Below are positions 40,053-49,292 of a stretch of DNA of 64,000 nt, one piece after another (position 1 is the first letter of the stretch; the number at the start of each line of letters is the position of its first letter). The DNA is taken from assembly GCF_025961205.1 (NCBI RefSeq), contig NZ_JAOQNH010000002.1, positions 829,501-893,500 on the forward strand, given 5' to 3'. The translations under genes were made by a program, and so were the position numbers. Origin of the DNA: Azospirillum fermentarium (lineage in GTDB: Bacteria > Pseudomonadota > Alphaproteobacteria > Azospirillales > Azospirillaceae). Below the pieces are notes generated by a model. That model saw only the letters and a program-made list of their open reading frames with translations. It was not told the DNA's origin and ran no database searches.

Positions 40053-42389
40053 ATGGACTTCTTCCGCCGCTTCACGTTCCTGGTCTGCGCCCCGGCCTTC
40101 GAGGCCGACGAACTGGAGGGCATCCGCCTTCAGCAGATCACCGCCGAGATCGAACGGATGGGGTTCGAGGTGATCCGCGCGCGCCGGGTGGACGACGCGG
40201 AACTGGCCATCCGCACCGACGCCGCCATCGGCTGCATGGTGGTGGATTGGGGCAAGCGCGGGCTGGACGGCAAGACGGCAGCCCTGATCGCGCTGGCCCG
40301 GCGGCGGGGCCTGGAGATGCCCATCATCCTGCTGGTCCGCCGCCAGCGGCTGGAAAACATCCCCGTCGATGTGCTCAATCAGGTGGACGGTTACGTCTTC
40401 CTGGCCGAAGAAACGCCGGAATTCATCGCCAAGAATCTGGTCAGCCGGCTGAAGCAGTACGCCGACACGCTGAAGACCCCGTTCTTCGGCGCGCTGGTGG
40501 ATTACGCGGAGGAGGGCAACCAGCTGTGGACCTGCCCCGGTCACAACGGCGGCATCTTCTACAGCCGCAGCCCCATCGGGCGCATCTTCGTCGAACATCT
40601 GGGCGAGGCGGTGTTCCGCGACGACATCGACAATTCGGTGCTGGAGATGGGCGACCTGCTGGTCCACGAGGGGCCGGCGCTCCAGGCGCAGAAGGAGGCG
40701 GCGCGCATCTTCGGGGCCGAGCGCACCTATTTCGTGCTCAACGGCACCTCGGCGTCCAACAAGATCGTGCTGTCGGCGCTGGTGGCCGAGGATGATCTGG
40801 TGCTGTTCGACCGCAACAACCACAAGGCCGCCCACCACGGCGGGCTGTTTCTGGGCGGCGGCATCCCGGTCTTTCTGGAAACCGGCCGCAACGCCTATGG
40901 CCTGATCGGCCCCATCGACCCGGATGCGCTGGACGAGGAGCGCATCCGCGACAAGATCCGCCGCAACCCGCTGGTCAAGGATCCCGATGCGTGGCGGCGC
41001 GAGCGCCCGTTCCGCGCCGCGGTGATCCAGCAGTGCAGCTACGACGGCACCATCTACAACGCCGAAGCCATCCTGGCGAAGATCGGCCACCTCTGCGACT
41101 ACATCCTGTTCGACGAGGCGTGGGCGGGGTTCCTGAAGTTCCACCCGCTGTTCAAGGGCCATTTCGCCATGGGGCTGGACGGGCTGGGCGACAGCCACCC
41201 CGGCATCATCGCCACCCAATCGACCCACAAGCAGCTTGCCAGCTTTTCCCAGGCGTCGCAGATCCATGTGAAGGACAGCCACATCAAGGGCCAGCGCCGC
41301 CGGGTGGAGCACCGCCGCTTCAACGAGACCTTCCTGCTGCACGCCTCCACCTCGCCGTTCTACCCGCTGTTCGCGTCGCTGGACGTCGGCGCGCAGATGA
41401 TGAAGGGCCGCTCGGGCGAGGTGCTGTGGGACGACACCATCCGGCTGGGCATCGAGCTTCGCAAGAAGATCCGCGCCATCCGCCGCGAGTTCGAGGAGCG
41501 CGAGACCGACCCCGCCCGCCGCTGGTTCTTCGACCCCTTCGTGCCCGACCGGGTGACGGTGAACGGCGAAGCCGTGGCGTGGGAGGACGTGCCCACCGAC
41601 GCGCTGGCCGCCAACGTCCGCCATTGGGAATTCGGCCCCGGCGACCATTGGCACGGCTTCGCGCGGGTGGAGCCGGGCTATGCCATGACCGATCCCAACA
41701 AGCTGACCCTGCTGACCCCCGGCTTCAACCGGCAGACGGGGGCCTATGAGGATCACGGCATCCCGGCCCCGGTGCTGGCGCAGTACCTGCGCGAAAACCG
41801 CATCGTGCCGGAAAAGAACGACCTGAACTCCATCCTGTTCCTGCTGACGCCGGGGGTGGAATCCAGCAAGGCCGGCACGCTGCTGAGCGGTCTGGTGGCG
41901 TTCAAGCGGCTGCACGACGACAACGCCCTGCTGGACGAGGTGATCCCGGAATTCGTCGCCCGCCGGCCCAAGCATTATTCCGGCCGCCGCCTGCGCGACC
42001 TGTGCAACGCCATGCACAGCTTCTACCGCGAGCGGGGCACCAGCACGCTCCAGCAGAACATCTTCAAGCGCGAGCACCTGCCGGAAATGGCGATCCCCCC
42101 GCGGGAGGCGGTGCGGCATCTGGTGCGCAACAACGTGGATTACCTGCCCATCGACCAGGTGATGGGCCGCATCGCCACCACCCTGTTCGTGGTCTACCCG
42201 CCCGGCATTGCCACCATCGTGCCCGGCGAACGGCTGGACGAGCGCGCCCGCCCGATGATCGCGTATCTGCAGATGTTCCAGGAGGGTGCCAACCGCTTCC
42301 CCGGTTTCGACAACGAGATCCAGGGCCTCTACCGCGAGACGGAAGCCGACGGGCGCATCCGCTTCTACACCTACGTCGTGCGGGAGTAA
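40053..42389 (+). CDS. Orn/Lys/Arg decarboxylase, PLP fold-type I with wing domain
   Basis: Decarboxylates ornithine, lysine or arginine to the diamine or agmatine. The 778-residue protein has the length of the large acid-inducible type: an N-terminal receiver-like wing domain (1-130), then the PLP domain with FVLNGTSASNKIVLSA, HHGGLFLGGGIPVFLE, the aspartate region YILFDEAWAGF and Schiff-base lysine K393 in STHKQLASFSQ. A C-terminal domain containing PGERLDE-type sequence completes it. Which of the three substrates is used is not clear from sequence alone. It starts 54 bp after the GNAT gene, so the two may be one operon. GABA genes (gabDT) and a PotD-like protein elsewhere in the window suggest active polyamine metabolism. 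Confidence 0.9.
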   Translation: MDFFRRFTFLVCAPAFEADELEGIRLQQITAEIERMGFEVIRARRVDDAELAIRTDAAIGCMVVDWGKRGLDGKTAALIALARRRGLEMPIILLVRRQRLENIPVDVLNQVDGYVFLAEETPEFIAKNLVSRLKQYADTLKTPFFGALVDYAEEGNQLWTCPGHNGGIFYSRSPIGRIFVEHLGEAVFRDDIDNSVLEMGDLLVHEGPALQAQKEAARIFGAERTYFVLNGTSASNKIVLSALVAEDDLVLFDRNNHKAAHHGGLFLGGGIPVFLETGRNAYGLIGPIDPDALDEERIRDKIRRNPLVKDPDAWRRERPFRAAVIQQCSYDGTIYNAEAILAKIGHLCDYILFDEAWAGFLKFHPLFKGHFAMGLDGLGDSHPGIIATQSTHKQLASFSQASQIHVKDSHIKGQRRRVEHRRFNETFLLHASTSPFYPLFASLDVGAQMMKGRSGEVLWDDTIRLGIELRKKIRAIRREFEERETDPARRWFFDPFVPDRVTVNGEAVAWEDVPTDALAANVRHWEFGPGDHWHGFARVEPGYAMTDPNKLTLLTPGFNRQTGAYEDHGIPAPVLAQYLRENRIVPEKNDLNSILFLLTPGVESSKAGTLLSGLVAFKRLHDDNALLDEVIPEFVARRPKHYSGRRLRDLCNAMHSFYRERGTSTLQQNIFKREHLPEMAIPPREAVRHLVRNNVDYLPIDQVMGRIATTLFVVYPPGIATIVPGERLDERARPMIAYLQMFQEGANRFPGFDNEIQGLYRETEADGRIRFYTYVVRE

Positions 42390-42477
42390 GGCCGGCGGGT
42401 GTGGCGGTTCTCGGCAAGAAAGCGTATAGATCAGCGCTCACTTCTGAAACAAACCGCCATACCCGAGGGAGGCTCCG

Positions 42478-43248
42478 TTGACCGAACCCACGCCCCACCC
42501 CACCCCGGCCCAGGACGTGGTTCTGGTCACCGGCGGCAGCCGCGGCATCGGCGCCGCCGTGGTGCGCAAGGCAGCGGCGCTGGGGTACGCCGTCGGCTTC
42601 AGCTATGTGCAGGACACCGCCGCCGCCGAAACGCTGGTGGCGGAACTGACGGGGGCCGGGGCGCGGGTCCACGCGGTTCAGGGCGACGTGGCCGACCCCG
42701 CCTTCGCCCCCCGCTTCTTCGACGCGGCCACGCGCGCGTTGGGCACCCCCACCGCGCTGGTCAACAACGCCGGCATCACCGGGCGCCACGGCCCCTTTGC
42801 CGACTTGCCGCTGGAGGTGATGCGGCGGACGCTGGACGTGAACCTTCTGGGCACTCTGATGATGGCGCAGCAGGCGGTACGGCGGTGGCAGGCGGCGGGC
42901 ATCCCCGGCCGCATGGTCAACCTGTCGTCCGCCGCCGCCACCCTGGGATCGCCCGGCGAATACGTGCATTACGCCGCCACCAAGGGCGCGGTGGACACCC
43001 TGACCATCGGTTTGGGCAAGGAGGTGGCACCGCTGGGCATCCGGGTGAACGCGGTGGCGGCGGGCACGGCCTACACCGGCATCCACGCCGCCGGCGGCGT
43101 CCCCGACCGCCCGGCCCGCGTGGTCGGGCGCGTGCCGCTGGGCCGCATCGCCGAACCGGACGAGATCGCCGACGTGGTGCTGTGGCTGCTGTCGCCGGAA
43201 TCCGCCTATGTCACCGCGACCGTGGTGCGGGCGACGGGGGGATTGTAG
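42478..43248 (+). CDS. Short-chain dehydrogenase/reductase (SDR 1)
   Basis: Classical SDR of 256 residues: cofactor motif TGGSRGIGAA near residue 17, NNAG at about 95, catalytic Tyr/Lys in YVHYAATKGA, and a C-terminal ATGGL instead of the more common DGG. The start is a TTG with GGGAGG 5 bp upstream; no ATG fits as well. It lies 88 bp after the decarboxylase and is convergent with SDR 2, 10 bp away. Overall resemblance is to the glucose-1-dehydrogenase-like/FabG-like group; the substrate is unknown. It may or may not belong to the catabolic cluster to its right. Confidence 0.84.
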   Translation: MTEPTPHPTPAQDVVLVTGGSRGIGAAVVRKAAALGYAVGFSYVQDTAAAETLVAELTGAGARVHAVQGDVADPAFAPRFFDAATRALGTPTALVNNAGITGRHGPFADLPLEVMRRTLDVNLLGTLMMAQQAVRRWQAAGIPGRMVNLSSAAATLGSPGEYVHYAATKGAVDTLTIGLGKEVAPLGIRVNAVAAGTAYTGIHAAGGVPDRPARVVGRVPLGRIAEPDEIADVVLWLLSPESAYVTATVVRATGGL

Positions 43249-43258
43249 CCGGACGGGA

Positions 43259-44047
43259 TCACTTCCCCGCCCGCGGCAACCCCGGCATGTGCCCCAGGAT
43301 CGAACTGGAGAAACCGCCGTCCACGGTCACATTTTCCCCCGTCACGTGGGCGCTGCGCAGCAGGAAGGCCACCGCGTCGGCCACGTCGTCGGGTTCGGCC
43401 ACGCGGCGCAGGGGCACCAGACCGGCGCGGCGTTCCGCCACCTCGGCATTCGCATAGATGTGGCGGGTCAGCGGCGTGCGGGTCATGCCGGGGGACACGG
43501 CGTTCACCCGCACCCCCTGCGGCCCCCATTCCTGCGCCAGTTGCCGGCACAGCATGATGAGTGCGGCCTTCGACGCGGCATAGGCACCGCCGTTGGGATG
43601 GGGATGGACGCCGGACATGGACGCCACCGCCACCATCGCCCCGCCGCTGGCGGTCAGGGCGGGAAACGCCGCCTTCGCCAGCAGCCACGGCGCCCGCACG
43701 TTCACCGCAAACACCCGGTCCCAGTCGGCCACATCCGCCGCGGCCAGCGGCCCGCCCGCCCCCATCAGACCGGCGTTGGACACCAGCGCGTCCAGACCGC
43801 CGCAGAAATCCACCGCCGCGGCCACCACACGGGATGCGGCGTCCGGGTCGGACAGTTCCGCTTCCAGCGGCAGGACACGCGCCCCCATCTCCTGCAAGGT
43901 GGACACCAGCTCGTCCACATCCGGGCGGAAGCTCCGCACCGTCAGCACGATGGCGGGGGTTTCCCCCCGCATCACCGCATCCGCCGCCAGCCGGCGGCAC
44001 ACCGCCCCGCCGATCCCCTGGCTGCCGCCCGTCACCAGCGCGCGCAT
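43259..44047 (-). CDS. Short-chain dehydrogenase/reductase (SDR 2)
   Basis: Classical SDR of 262 residues with cofactor motif TGGSQGIGGA, catalytic Tyr/Lys in YAASKAALIML and C-terminal VTVDGGFSSS. The arginine-rich sequence after the second strand (VLTVRSFRPD) would suit NADP, but this is weak. Start ATG 44047 has GGGAGA ahead. It is the last gene of the minus-strand catabolic operon, 30 bp after the KSTD-like flavoprotein. It could oxidise a ring hydroxyl to the ketone that such a flavoprotein needs; this is inference. Confidence 0.87.
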   Translation of the reverse strand: MRALVTGGSQGIGGAVCRRLAADAVMRGETPAIVLTVRSFRPDVDELVSTLQEMGARVLPLEAELSDPDAASRVVAAAVDFCGGLDALVSNAGLMGAGGPLAAADVADWDRVFAVNVRAPWLLAKAAFPALTASGGAMVAVASMSGVHPHPNGGAYAASKAALIMLCRQLAQEWGPQGVRVNAVSPGMTRTPLTRHIYANAEVAERRAGLVPLRRVAEPDDVADAVAFLLRSAHVTGENVTVDGGFSSSILGHMPGLPRAGK

Positions 44048-44077
44048 GGCCTGTCTCCCTGTCGTCTGTCTCACGGG

Positions 44078-45793
44078 TCACGCGGCCCGGCGGGCGGCGT
44101 GGCGGGCGGCGATGTAGGCGAAGACCAGCCCCGGCCCGATGGTGATGCCCGGTGCCGGATAGACCCCGCCCATGATGGAGTTCATGTCGTTGCCGATGGC
44201 GTACAGCCCGCCGATGGGCCGGTCGTCCGTACCCAGCACCTGGGCGTCGGCGTCGGTGACGAACCCCGTGGCCGCCCCGATGTCGCCGGGGTAGAGCCGC
44301 ACGGCGTAGAACGGCGCCTGCCCGATGGGGCCGAGGTTGGGGTTGGGCAGACCGCGGGTGCCGTCGCCGTTGACCCGGTGGTAATCGGTGGTGCCGCGGC
44401 CAAAGTCGGTGTCGATGCCGGTCTGGGCAAAGCGGTTCATGGACGCCACCGTCTCCGCCAGCCCGGCGGCGTCGATGTCCAGCCGGCGGGCCAGATCGGC
44501 CAGCGTCGGGGCCTGCACCAGATAGCCTTCGTCGATGAACGGTTCCAAGCCCTTTCCGCCGGGGCGCACCATGCCCAGCCCATAGCGGCGCAGGCCGTCG
44601 GCGTCGGTGATGAGGTAGGCCGGGACCGTCGGCACCGTCTTGTGCGATTCATACATGGCCCGCACGAACAGGTGGTAGGAGGTGGATTCGTTGACGAACC
44701 GCCGCCCGGCCTTGTTCACCGTCACCGTCCCCGGCTTGCCGCGGTCGAGGATGAAGTGGGGGAACACCGCCTGGGTGCCGTCGGGCCGGCGGCGCACCGA
44801 CATGGGCGCCCAATAGGAATTGTCGAGGTTGGCCGTGCCGTAGCGCCCGCCCGCCGCCAGGGCCAGATCGTGCATTTCGCCGGTGTTGCCGGGGGCGATG
44901 GGGCTGTGTTCGGGCACCGGGGCGTGCAGCATCTTGGCCCGCAACTCCTTGTGCCGGCTGAACCCGCCCGACGCCAGGATCACGCCGCCGCGCGCCAGCA
45001 CCGTGCGCCGCGTGCCGCCGCGGCTGAGCGTCACGCCGTCGATGGTATCGCCGTCGCGGTTCAGGCTCTCCACCGTGGTGCCCACCAGAATGTCCACCCC
45101 CCGCGCGTTCAGGGAATAGAGCAGGCGCGCGATCAGCGCGTTGCCCATCACCAGCCGTGTGCCGCGCGGGTGACGCAGCCGGTCCGAGGCATGGCGCCCG
45201 ATCAGCTTCAGCGCGTGGCGGAAGGAGGCGAAGGATTTGGTTAGCTTCAGCAGATGGCCGATGTCGTCGCGGTCGATCATCATGCCGCCCAGCACGGTGA
45301 ATTCCGGGATCGGCGGGCGGATCAGCGCGAAGTCCCGCCCCAGCCGCCGCCCGTCGAAGGGCAGCGGTTCCAGCGCGCGGCCGCAGACGGTGGAGCCTTC
45401 CAGTTCCGAGATGTAGTCGGGGTGGACCGGGCGGGCGCGGTATTTGACCTCGGAATTCGCCTCGATCACCTCCACCGCCTTCGGCCCGGCCTCCAGGAAG
45501 GCGCGGCGCAGGGCGGACGAGGAATGGTTGCCCACCGCCAGATCCAGGAAGCGGGCGGCCTTCTCCACGCTGTCCTTGGTGGGGGTGCTGGCCAGATGAT
45601 GGGTGTTGGGCACCCAGGTGGTGGCGGCGGAATAGGCCGTCGTGCCACCGACGAAGGGGGTGCGCTCCACCAGCAGCACCTTCAGCCCTTCGATGGCGGC
45701 GAACAGGGCCGCGGACATCCCGGCCCCCCCGGCGCCGACGACAACCACGTCGTACACCGCCCCTTCGACGATCTTTTCCAGCTCTACGGTCAT
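44078..45793 (-). CDS. KSTD-like FAD dehydrogenase 1
   Basis: Flavoprotein of 571 residues related to 3-ketosteroid 1-dehydrogenase and other FAD_binding_2 enzymes that desaturate a ring next to a ketone. The N-terminal FAD motif is VVVVGAGGAGMSAALFAA, followed by FVGGTTAYSAATTWVPN. The C-terminal part is GLYAIGNDMNSIMGG and then YPAPG, in which Y545 and G549 correspond to the Tyr and Gly that hold the ketone oxygen in characterised KSTD enzymes. Start ATG 45793 is chosen over an upstream ATG because the family begins here. It lies between the AroE-like gene and SDR 2. A steroid substrate is unlikely given the neighbours. Confidence 0.87.
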   Translation of the reverse strand: MTVELEKIVEGAVYDVVVVGAGGAGMSAALFAAIEGLKVLLVERTPFVGGTTAYSAATTWVPNTHHLASTPTKDSVEKAARFLDLAVGNHSSSALRRAFLEAGPKAVEVIEANSEVKYRARPVHPDYISELEGSTVCGRALEPLPFDGRRLGRDFALIRPPIPEFTVLGGMMIDRDDIGHLLKLTKSFASFRHALKLIGRHASDRLRHPRGTRLVMGNALIARLLYSLNARGVDILVGTTVESLNRDGDTIDGVTLSRGGTRRTVLARGGVILASGGFSRHKELRAKMLHAPVPEHSPIAPGNTGEMHDLALAAGGRYGTANLDNSYWAPMSVRRRPDGTQAVFPHFILDRGKPGTVTVNKAGRRFVNESTSYHLFVRAMYESHKTVPTVPAYLITDADGLRRYGLGMVRPGGKGLEPFIDEGYLVQAPTLADLARRLDIDAAGLAETVASMNRFAQTGIDTDFGRGTTDYHRVNGDGTRGLPNPNLGPIGQAPFYAVRLYPGDIGAATGFVTDADAQVLGTDDRPIGGLYAIGNDMNSIMGGVYPAPGITIGPGLVFAYIAARHAARRAA

Positions 45794-45866
45794 GGCACGG
45801 CTTCTCCGTTCCCGCCACACGAGGACGGCGGCGGGGTGTGTTCGACAAAGTGAGGAATGGTCTGTG

Positions 45867-45899
45867 AATCCCCCTCTCCCCGGGGGGAGAGGGGGGATT
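45867..45899. repeat. Very GC-rich inverted repeat
   Basis: AATCCCCCTCTCCCC pairs with GGGGAGAGGGGGATT almost without a loop. It lies just 3' of the AroE-like gene and 74 bp upstream of flavoprotein 1, within one operon. There is no T-run, so an mRNA-stability or partial-stop role is possible; it may also be a dispersed repeat. Confidence 0.55.
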
Positions 45900-45902
45900 T
45901 CT

Positions 45903-46700
45903 TTAATCCGCCGGCTGGAGCAGGTGATCCACCATGCGGGCCAGCAGGGTTTGGAACATGTCCTTGCCCACCTGGGTGTTGCACCCCAGACGGCGCGCCG
46001 CTTCCACCAGCGGGCTGGCCGGGGGGGCGGTGATGACGCAGCCGACGAAGGTGGACGGCGACAGCCGCTCCACCATCACCGGCAGCGGGTCTTCCGGCTT
46101 CATGCCCATGGGCGTGGCGTTGGCCACCACATCGAAGCCCGCCGGGTCGGGTGATCCCACGCGCACCCGCCCCGGAAAACGCTCAGCCAGACGGCCCACC
46201 AGCGTGTCGAGACGGGCGGTGTCGGCGTCATAGATCGCCAGTTCGCCCGCCCCTTCCTCCAGGAACGACAGGGCGATGGCGGTGCCGGCGCCGCCGGCCC
46301 CCACCAGCAGCACCCGCTTGCCCGGCAGGTCCACGCCCTTGGCCTTCACGCTGCCGACGAAGCCCAGCCCGTCCACCATGTCGCCGTACCAGCCGTCGGA
46401 CGTGCGGCGCATGACGTTGACGGCACCCAGGAATTGGGCGCGCTCGGTCAGGCGGCTGCAATGGCGCGCACAGGCGAACTTGTGCGGGACGGTGACGATC
46501 AGACCGTCCACGTTGCGGGCCAGCGCCACCCCCGCCATGAAGCCGTCGAGATCGGCGGGCGTGACGTTGATGGGGGCCAACAGGGCGTTCGCCCCCCGTT
46601 CGACGAAGGATTGGGTGACGAAGGCCGGCGACTGCACCTGGGCGATGGGATCGCCCAGGATGAAGTGCATCCGCGTCGCACCACTGAGGTTCGGTTGCAT
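45903..46700 (-). CDS. AroE-like (shikimate/quinate) dehydrogenase with altered active site
   Basis: NAD(P)-dependent dehydrogenase of the shikimate dehydrogenase family, 265 residues. Catalytic K74 (TVPHKF) and D110 (DMVDGLGF) are kept. In the carboxylate-binding loop GDPIAQVQSP the first of the two usual serines is V22, the second is S24. The Rossmann motif is VGAGGAGTAIA, and the second strand ends AIYDAD: an aspartate there favours NAD+ over NADP+, as in catabolic quinate/shikimate dehydrogenases. This and its position between the ABC importer and flavoprotein genes argue for catabolism, not aromatic amino acid synthesis. It lies 18 bp after the fused ABC gene. Confidence 0.86.
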   Translation of the reverse strand: MQPNLSGATRMHFILGDPIAQVQSPAFVTQSFVERGANALLAPINVTPADLDGFMAGVALARNVDGLIVTVPHKFACARHCSRLTERAQFLGAVNVMRRTSDGWYGDMVDGLGFVGSVKAKGVDLPGKRVLLVGAGGAGTAIALSFLEEGAGELAIYDADTARLDTLVGRLAERFPGRVRVGSPDPAGFDVVANATPMGMKPEDPLPVMVERLSPSTFVGCVITAPPASPLVEAARRLGCNTQVGKDMFQTLLARMVDHLLQPAD

Positions 46701-46718
46701 GGGACAGATTCTCCGGGT

Positions 46719-49292
46719 TCAGGACCGGGATGCGGCCACCGGGCCGGTCCCGTGGGAATGGGTGTTGTCATCGCCGTGGACGATGCCGAGCAGGCGCTGT
46801 TGCAAGGCAACGTCGCGCTCCAGCACCTCCGCCGCCCCTTCGAAGGCGACGCGGCCGTTGACCAGCACATAGGCGCGGTCCACCAGCGGCAGCACGGTTT
46901 CGGCGTGGTGTTCGACGATCACCATGCCGACGCGCCCGCGCAGCTTGGCCACCGCCTCCATCACCTCCTTCACCACCGCGGGCGCCAGCCCTTCGAACGG
47001 CTCATCCAGCAGCACCACGCGGGCCGGCACCATCAGGGCACGCGCGATGGCGACCATCTGGCGTTCGCCGCCCGACAGGTTTTCCGCCTTGGCCTTCTGC
47101 CGCGCCTCCAGCCGGGGGAACAGTTCGTACGCCTCGGCCACCGAGATGCCGCCGGGACGTTCGGCAAGGCGCAGGTTCTCATACACCGTCAGGTTGGGGA
47201 ACAGGCGGCGCCCCTCCGGCACCATCGACACGCCCATGCGGTTGATCTCGTAGGGCTTGGCGCCGGTGATGTCGCGCCCGTCGAAATGCACCGTGCCGCC
47301 GCTGATCTGGCACGCCCCCATGATGGCGCGCAGGGTCGTGGTCTTGCCCACCCCGTTGCGGCCCAGGAGAGCCAGCGCCTCGCCCTCGTTGACGACCATG
47401 GACAGGCCGTCGAGGATGCGGCTGCCGGCATAGCCCGCCGACAGGTTGTCCAGCCGCAGCAGCGGGCGCGGAGCCACGGCAGGGGCCGCGGTGCGCTCGA
47501 TGCGCGGGGCGGCGGCCACGGTGTCGTCGTCCTTGGACTTGCCGAGATAGGCGGCCACCACGTCGGGGTTGGCGGCCACGTCCGCCGGGCGCCCGTCGGC
47601 AATGAGGCGGCCCTGGTGCAGCACCGTCACCCGGTCGGACAGCGACAGCACGCGGTCGATGTCGTGCTCGATCAGCAGCACGGCGTGACGGCTGGCAAGC
47701 TGACGGATCAGGGTGGACACCACCACGCGGTCGGCCTCCGCCAGACCGGCCAGCGGCTCGTCGAGCAGCAGCAGCTTGGCGTCGGTGGCGAGCGTGATGG
47801 CGATTTCCAGCAGACGCTGTTCACCGTGGGACAGGTTGGTGCAGGGTTCCGCCGCGCGGTCCTCCAGCCCCACCGCCGCCAGCAGCGACCATGTGCGGGC
47901 GTTCACGTCGTCCAGATCGTGGGCGTCGCGCCACAGGTTGAAACGCGCCGGGCTGCGGGCCTGCACCGCCACGCGCACGTTCTCGAACACCGTCAGATTG
48001 CGGAACACCGACAGGATCTGGAACGACCGGCCCATGCCCAGACGGATGCGGCGGTGCATGGGCAGGCGGGTGATGTCATGCCCGTCGAACACGATGCGTC
48101 CGGCATCCGACGGCAGCACGCCCGTCAGCATGTTGAAGAAGGTGGTCTTGCCCGCCCCGTTGGGGCCGATGAAGCTGTGAAGCTGGTTGGGCATCACCTC
48201 AAGGCTGATGTTGTTGGCGGTGACCAGCGAGCCGAAGCTCTTGCTCAGCCCCGTGATCGCCAGCAGCGGGCGGTTGGGGTCGGCGTGGGTCTCGGCACTG
48301 CGGTAGGGGGCGATCACGTCGGGGCGGCGCGGGATGCCGGCGCGGGTCAGCGTCCAGCGCTCCCGCCGCAGCACGCGCTGCGCCAGCCCGTGGATGCCCT
48401 CCGGCGACAGCAGGGCGAAGGCCATGACGATGGGGGCGAAGATCAGCCACCAATGCTCGGTCAGGCTGCTCAGCTTGTCTTCCAGCAGGATGAAGGCGAT
48501 CGCACCCCACAGCGGCCCGAGGAAGTGATGCACGCCGCCCAGCACCGTCATCAGCAGGCTGTCGCCCGCGTGCTGCCAGCTCAGATTGTTGGCATAGGCA
48601 CCCTGGAGCATGAAGGCCAGCAGGCCGCCGGCATAGCCGATCACGCCCGCGGAGATCACGAACACCACCAGCTTCAGCCGATAGGTGTCGTAGCCCAGGC
48701 TGATGACCCGCTGTTCGTTGTCGCGCATGGCCTGCAGCGTGCGCCCGAACGGCGCGTGGACCAGCCGCCACAGGAACCACACCGCCAGCGCCACCGTGAC
48801 GATGGTGAAGACGTGGAACGCCGGCATGGCCGCCAGCATCGGGCGCGGCACGTTCTGCAGCCCGTTCTCGCCCCCCGTCACCGCGGTCCATTTGAAGGCG
48901 ATCTCGAAGGCGATCTGCGAGCAGGCCAGCGTCAGCAGCGAAAAGTACAGGCCCCGCCGCTTCAGCACCACCAGCCCCAGCACCAGCGCCAGCACGCCGG
49001 AGAAGGCCACCGTCAGCGCCAGCCCCGTCACCTCGCCGCCGAAGGCGCCGAAACCGTGGATCATGGCCAGCGCCGCCACATAGCTGGCGGTGCCGAAGAA
49101 CACCGACGCCCCGAACGGCACCAGCCCGGTGTAACCCAGCAGAAGGTTCACGCCCAGGCCATAGAGCGCGTAGATGGCGATCTGCGTCACGCGGCTGAGC
49201 GGGGTGCCGGTGAGTTCCACCGCCACCGACAGCCCGGCCAGCACCAGGACCAGAACGGTCAGAGGATGAGAGAGATACGTGCGCGCGGTCAT
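46719..49292 (-). CDS. Triple-fusion ABC importer subunit: LivM permease - LivG ATPase - LivF ATPase
   Basis: One 857-residue frame carries three normally separate subunits of a branched-chain-amino-acid-type (HAAT) importer. Residues 1-320 are a LivM permease with about eight to ten membrane segments and the coupling motif region GRTLQAMRDNEQRVISLGYD. Residues 340-585 are a LivG ATPase: Walker A GPNGAGKTT (376-384), signature LSHGEQ (487-492), Walker B LLLLDE (507-512). Residues 605-840 are a LivF ATPase: Walker A GRNGVGKTT (644-652), signature LSGGERQ (739-745), Walker B VVLLDE (759-764). Linkers of roughly 20 residues join the parts. The start overlaps the LivH stop as ATGA, so translation is coupled. 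The tail HGDDNTHSHG is His-rich. Confidence 0.93.
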   Translation of the reverse strand: MTARTYLSHPLTVLVLVLAGLSVAVELTGTPLSRVTQIAIYALYGLGVNLLLGYTGLVPFGASVFFGTASYVAALAMIHGFGAFGGEVTGLALTVAFSGVLALVLGLVVLKRRGLYFSLLTLACSQIAFEIAFKWTAVTGGENGLQNVPRPMLAAMPAFHVFTIVTVALAVWFLWRLVHAPFGRTLQAMRDNEQRVISLGYDTYRLKLVVFVISAGVIGYAGGLLAFMLQGAYANNLSWQHAGDSLLMTVLGGVHHFLGPLWGAIAFILLEDKLSSLTEHWWLIFAPIVMAFALLSPEGIHGLAQRVLRRERWTLTRAGIPRRPDVIAPYRSAETHADPNRPLLAITGLSKSFGSLVTANNISLEVMPNQLHSFIGPNGAGKTTFFNMLTGVLPSDAGRIVFDGHDITRLPMHRRIRLGMGRSFQILSVFRNLTVFENVRVAVQARSPARFNLWRDAHDLDDVNARTWSLLAAVGLEDRAAEPCTNLSHGEQRLLEIAITLATDAKLLLLDEPLAGLAEADRVVVSTLIRQLASRHAVLLIEHDIDRVLSLSDRVTVLHQGRLIADGRPADVAANPDVVAAYLGKSKDDDTVAAAPRIERTAAPAVAPRPLLRLDNLSAGYAGSRILDGLSMVVNEGEALALLGRNGVGKTTTLRAIMGACQISGGTVHFDGRDITGAKPYEINRMGVSMVPEGRRLFPNLTVYENLRLAERPGGISVAEAYELFPRLEARQKAKAENLSGGERQMVAIARALMVPARVVLLDEPFEGLAPAVVKEVMEAVAKLRGRVGMVIVEHHAETVLPLVDRAYVLVNGRVAFEGAAEVLERDVALQQRLLGIVHGDDNTHSHGTGPVAASRS

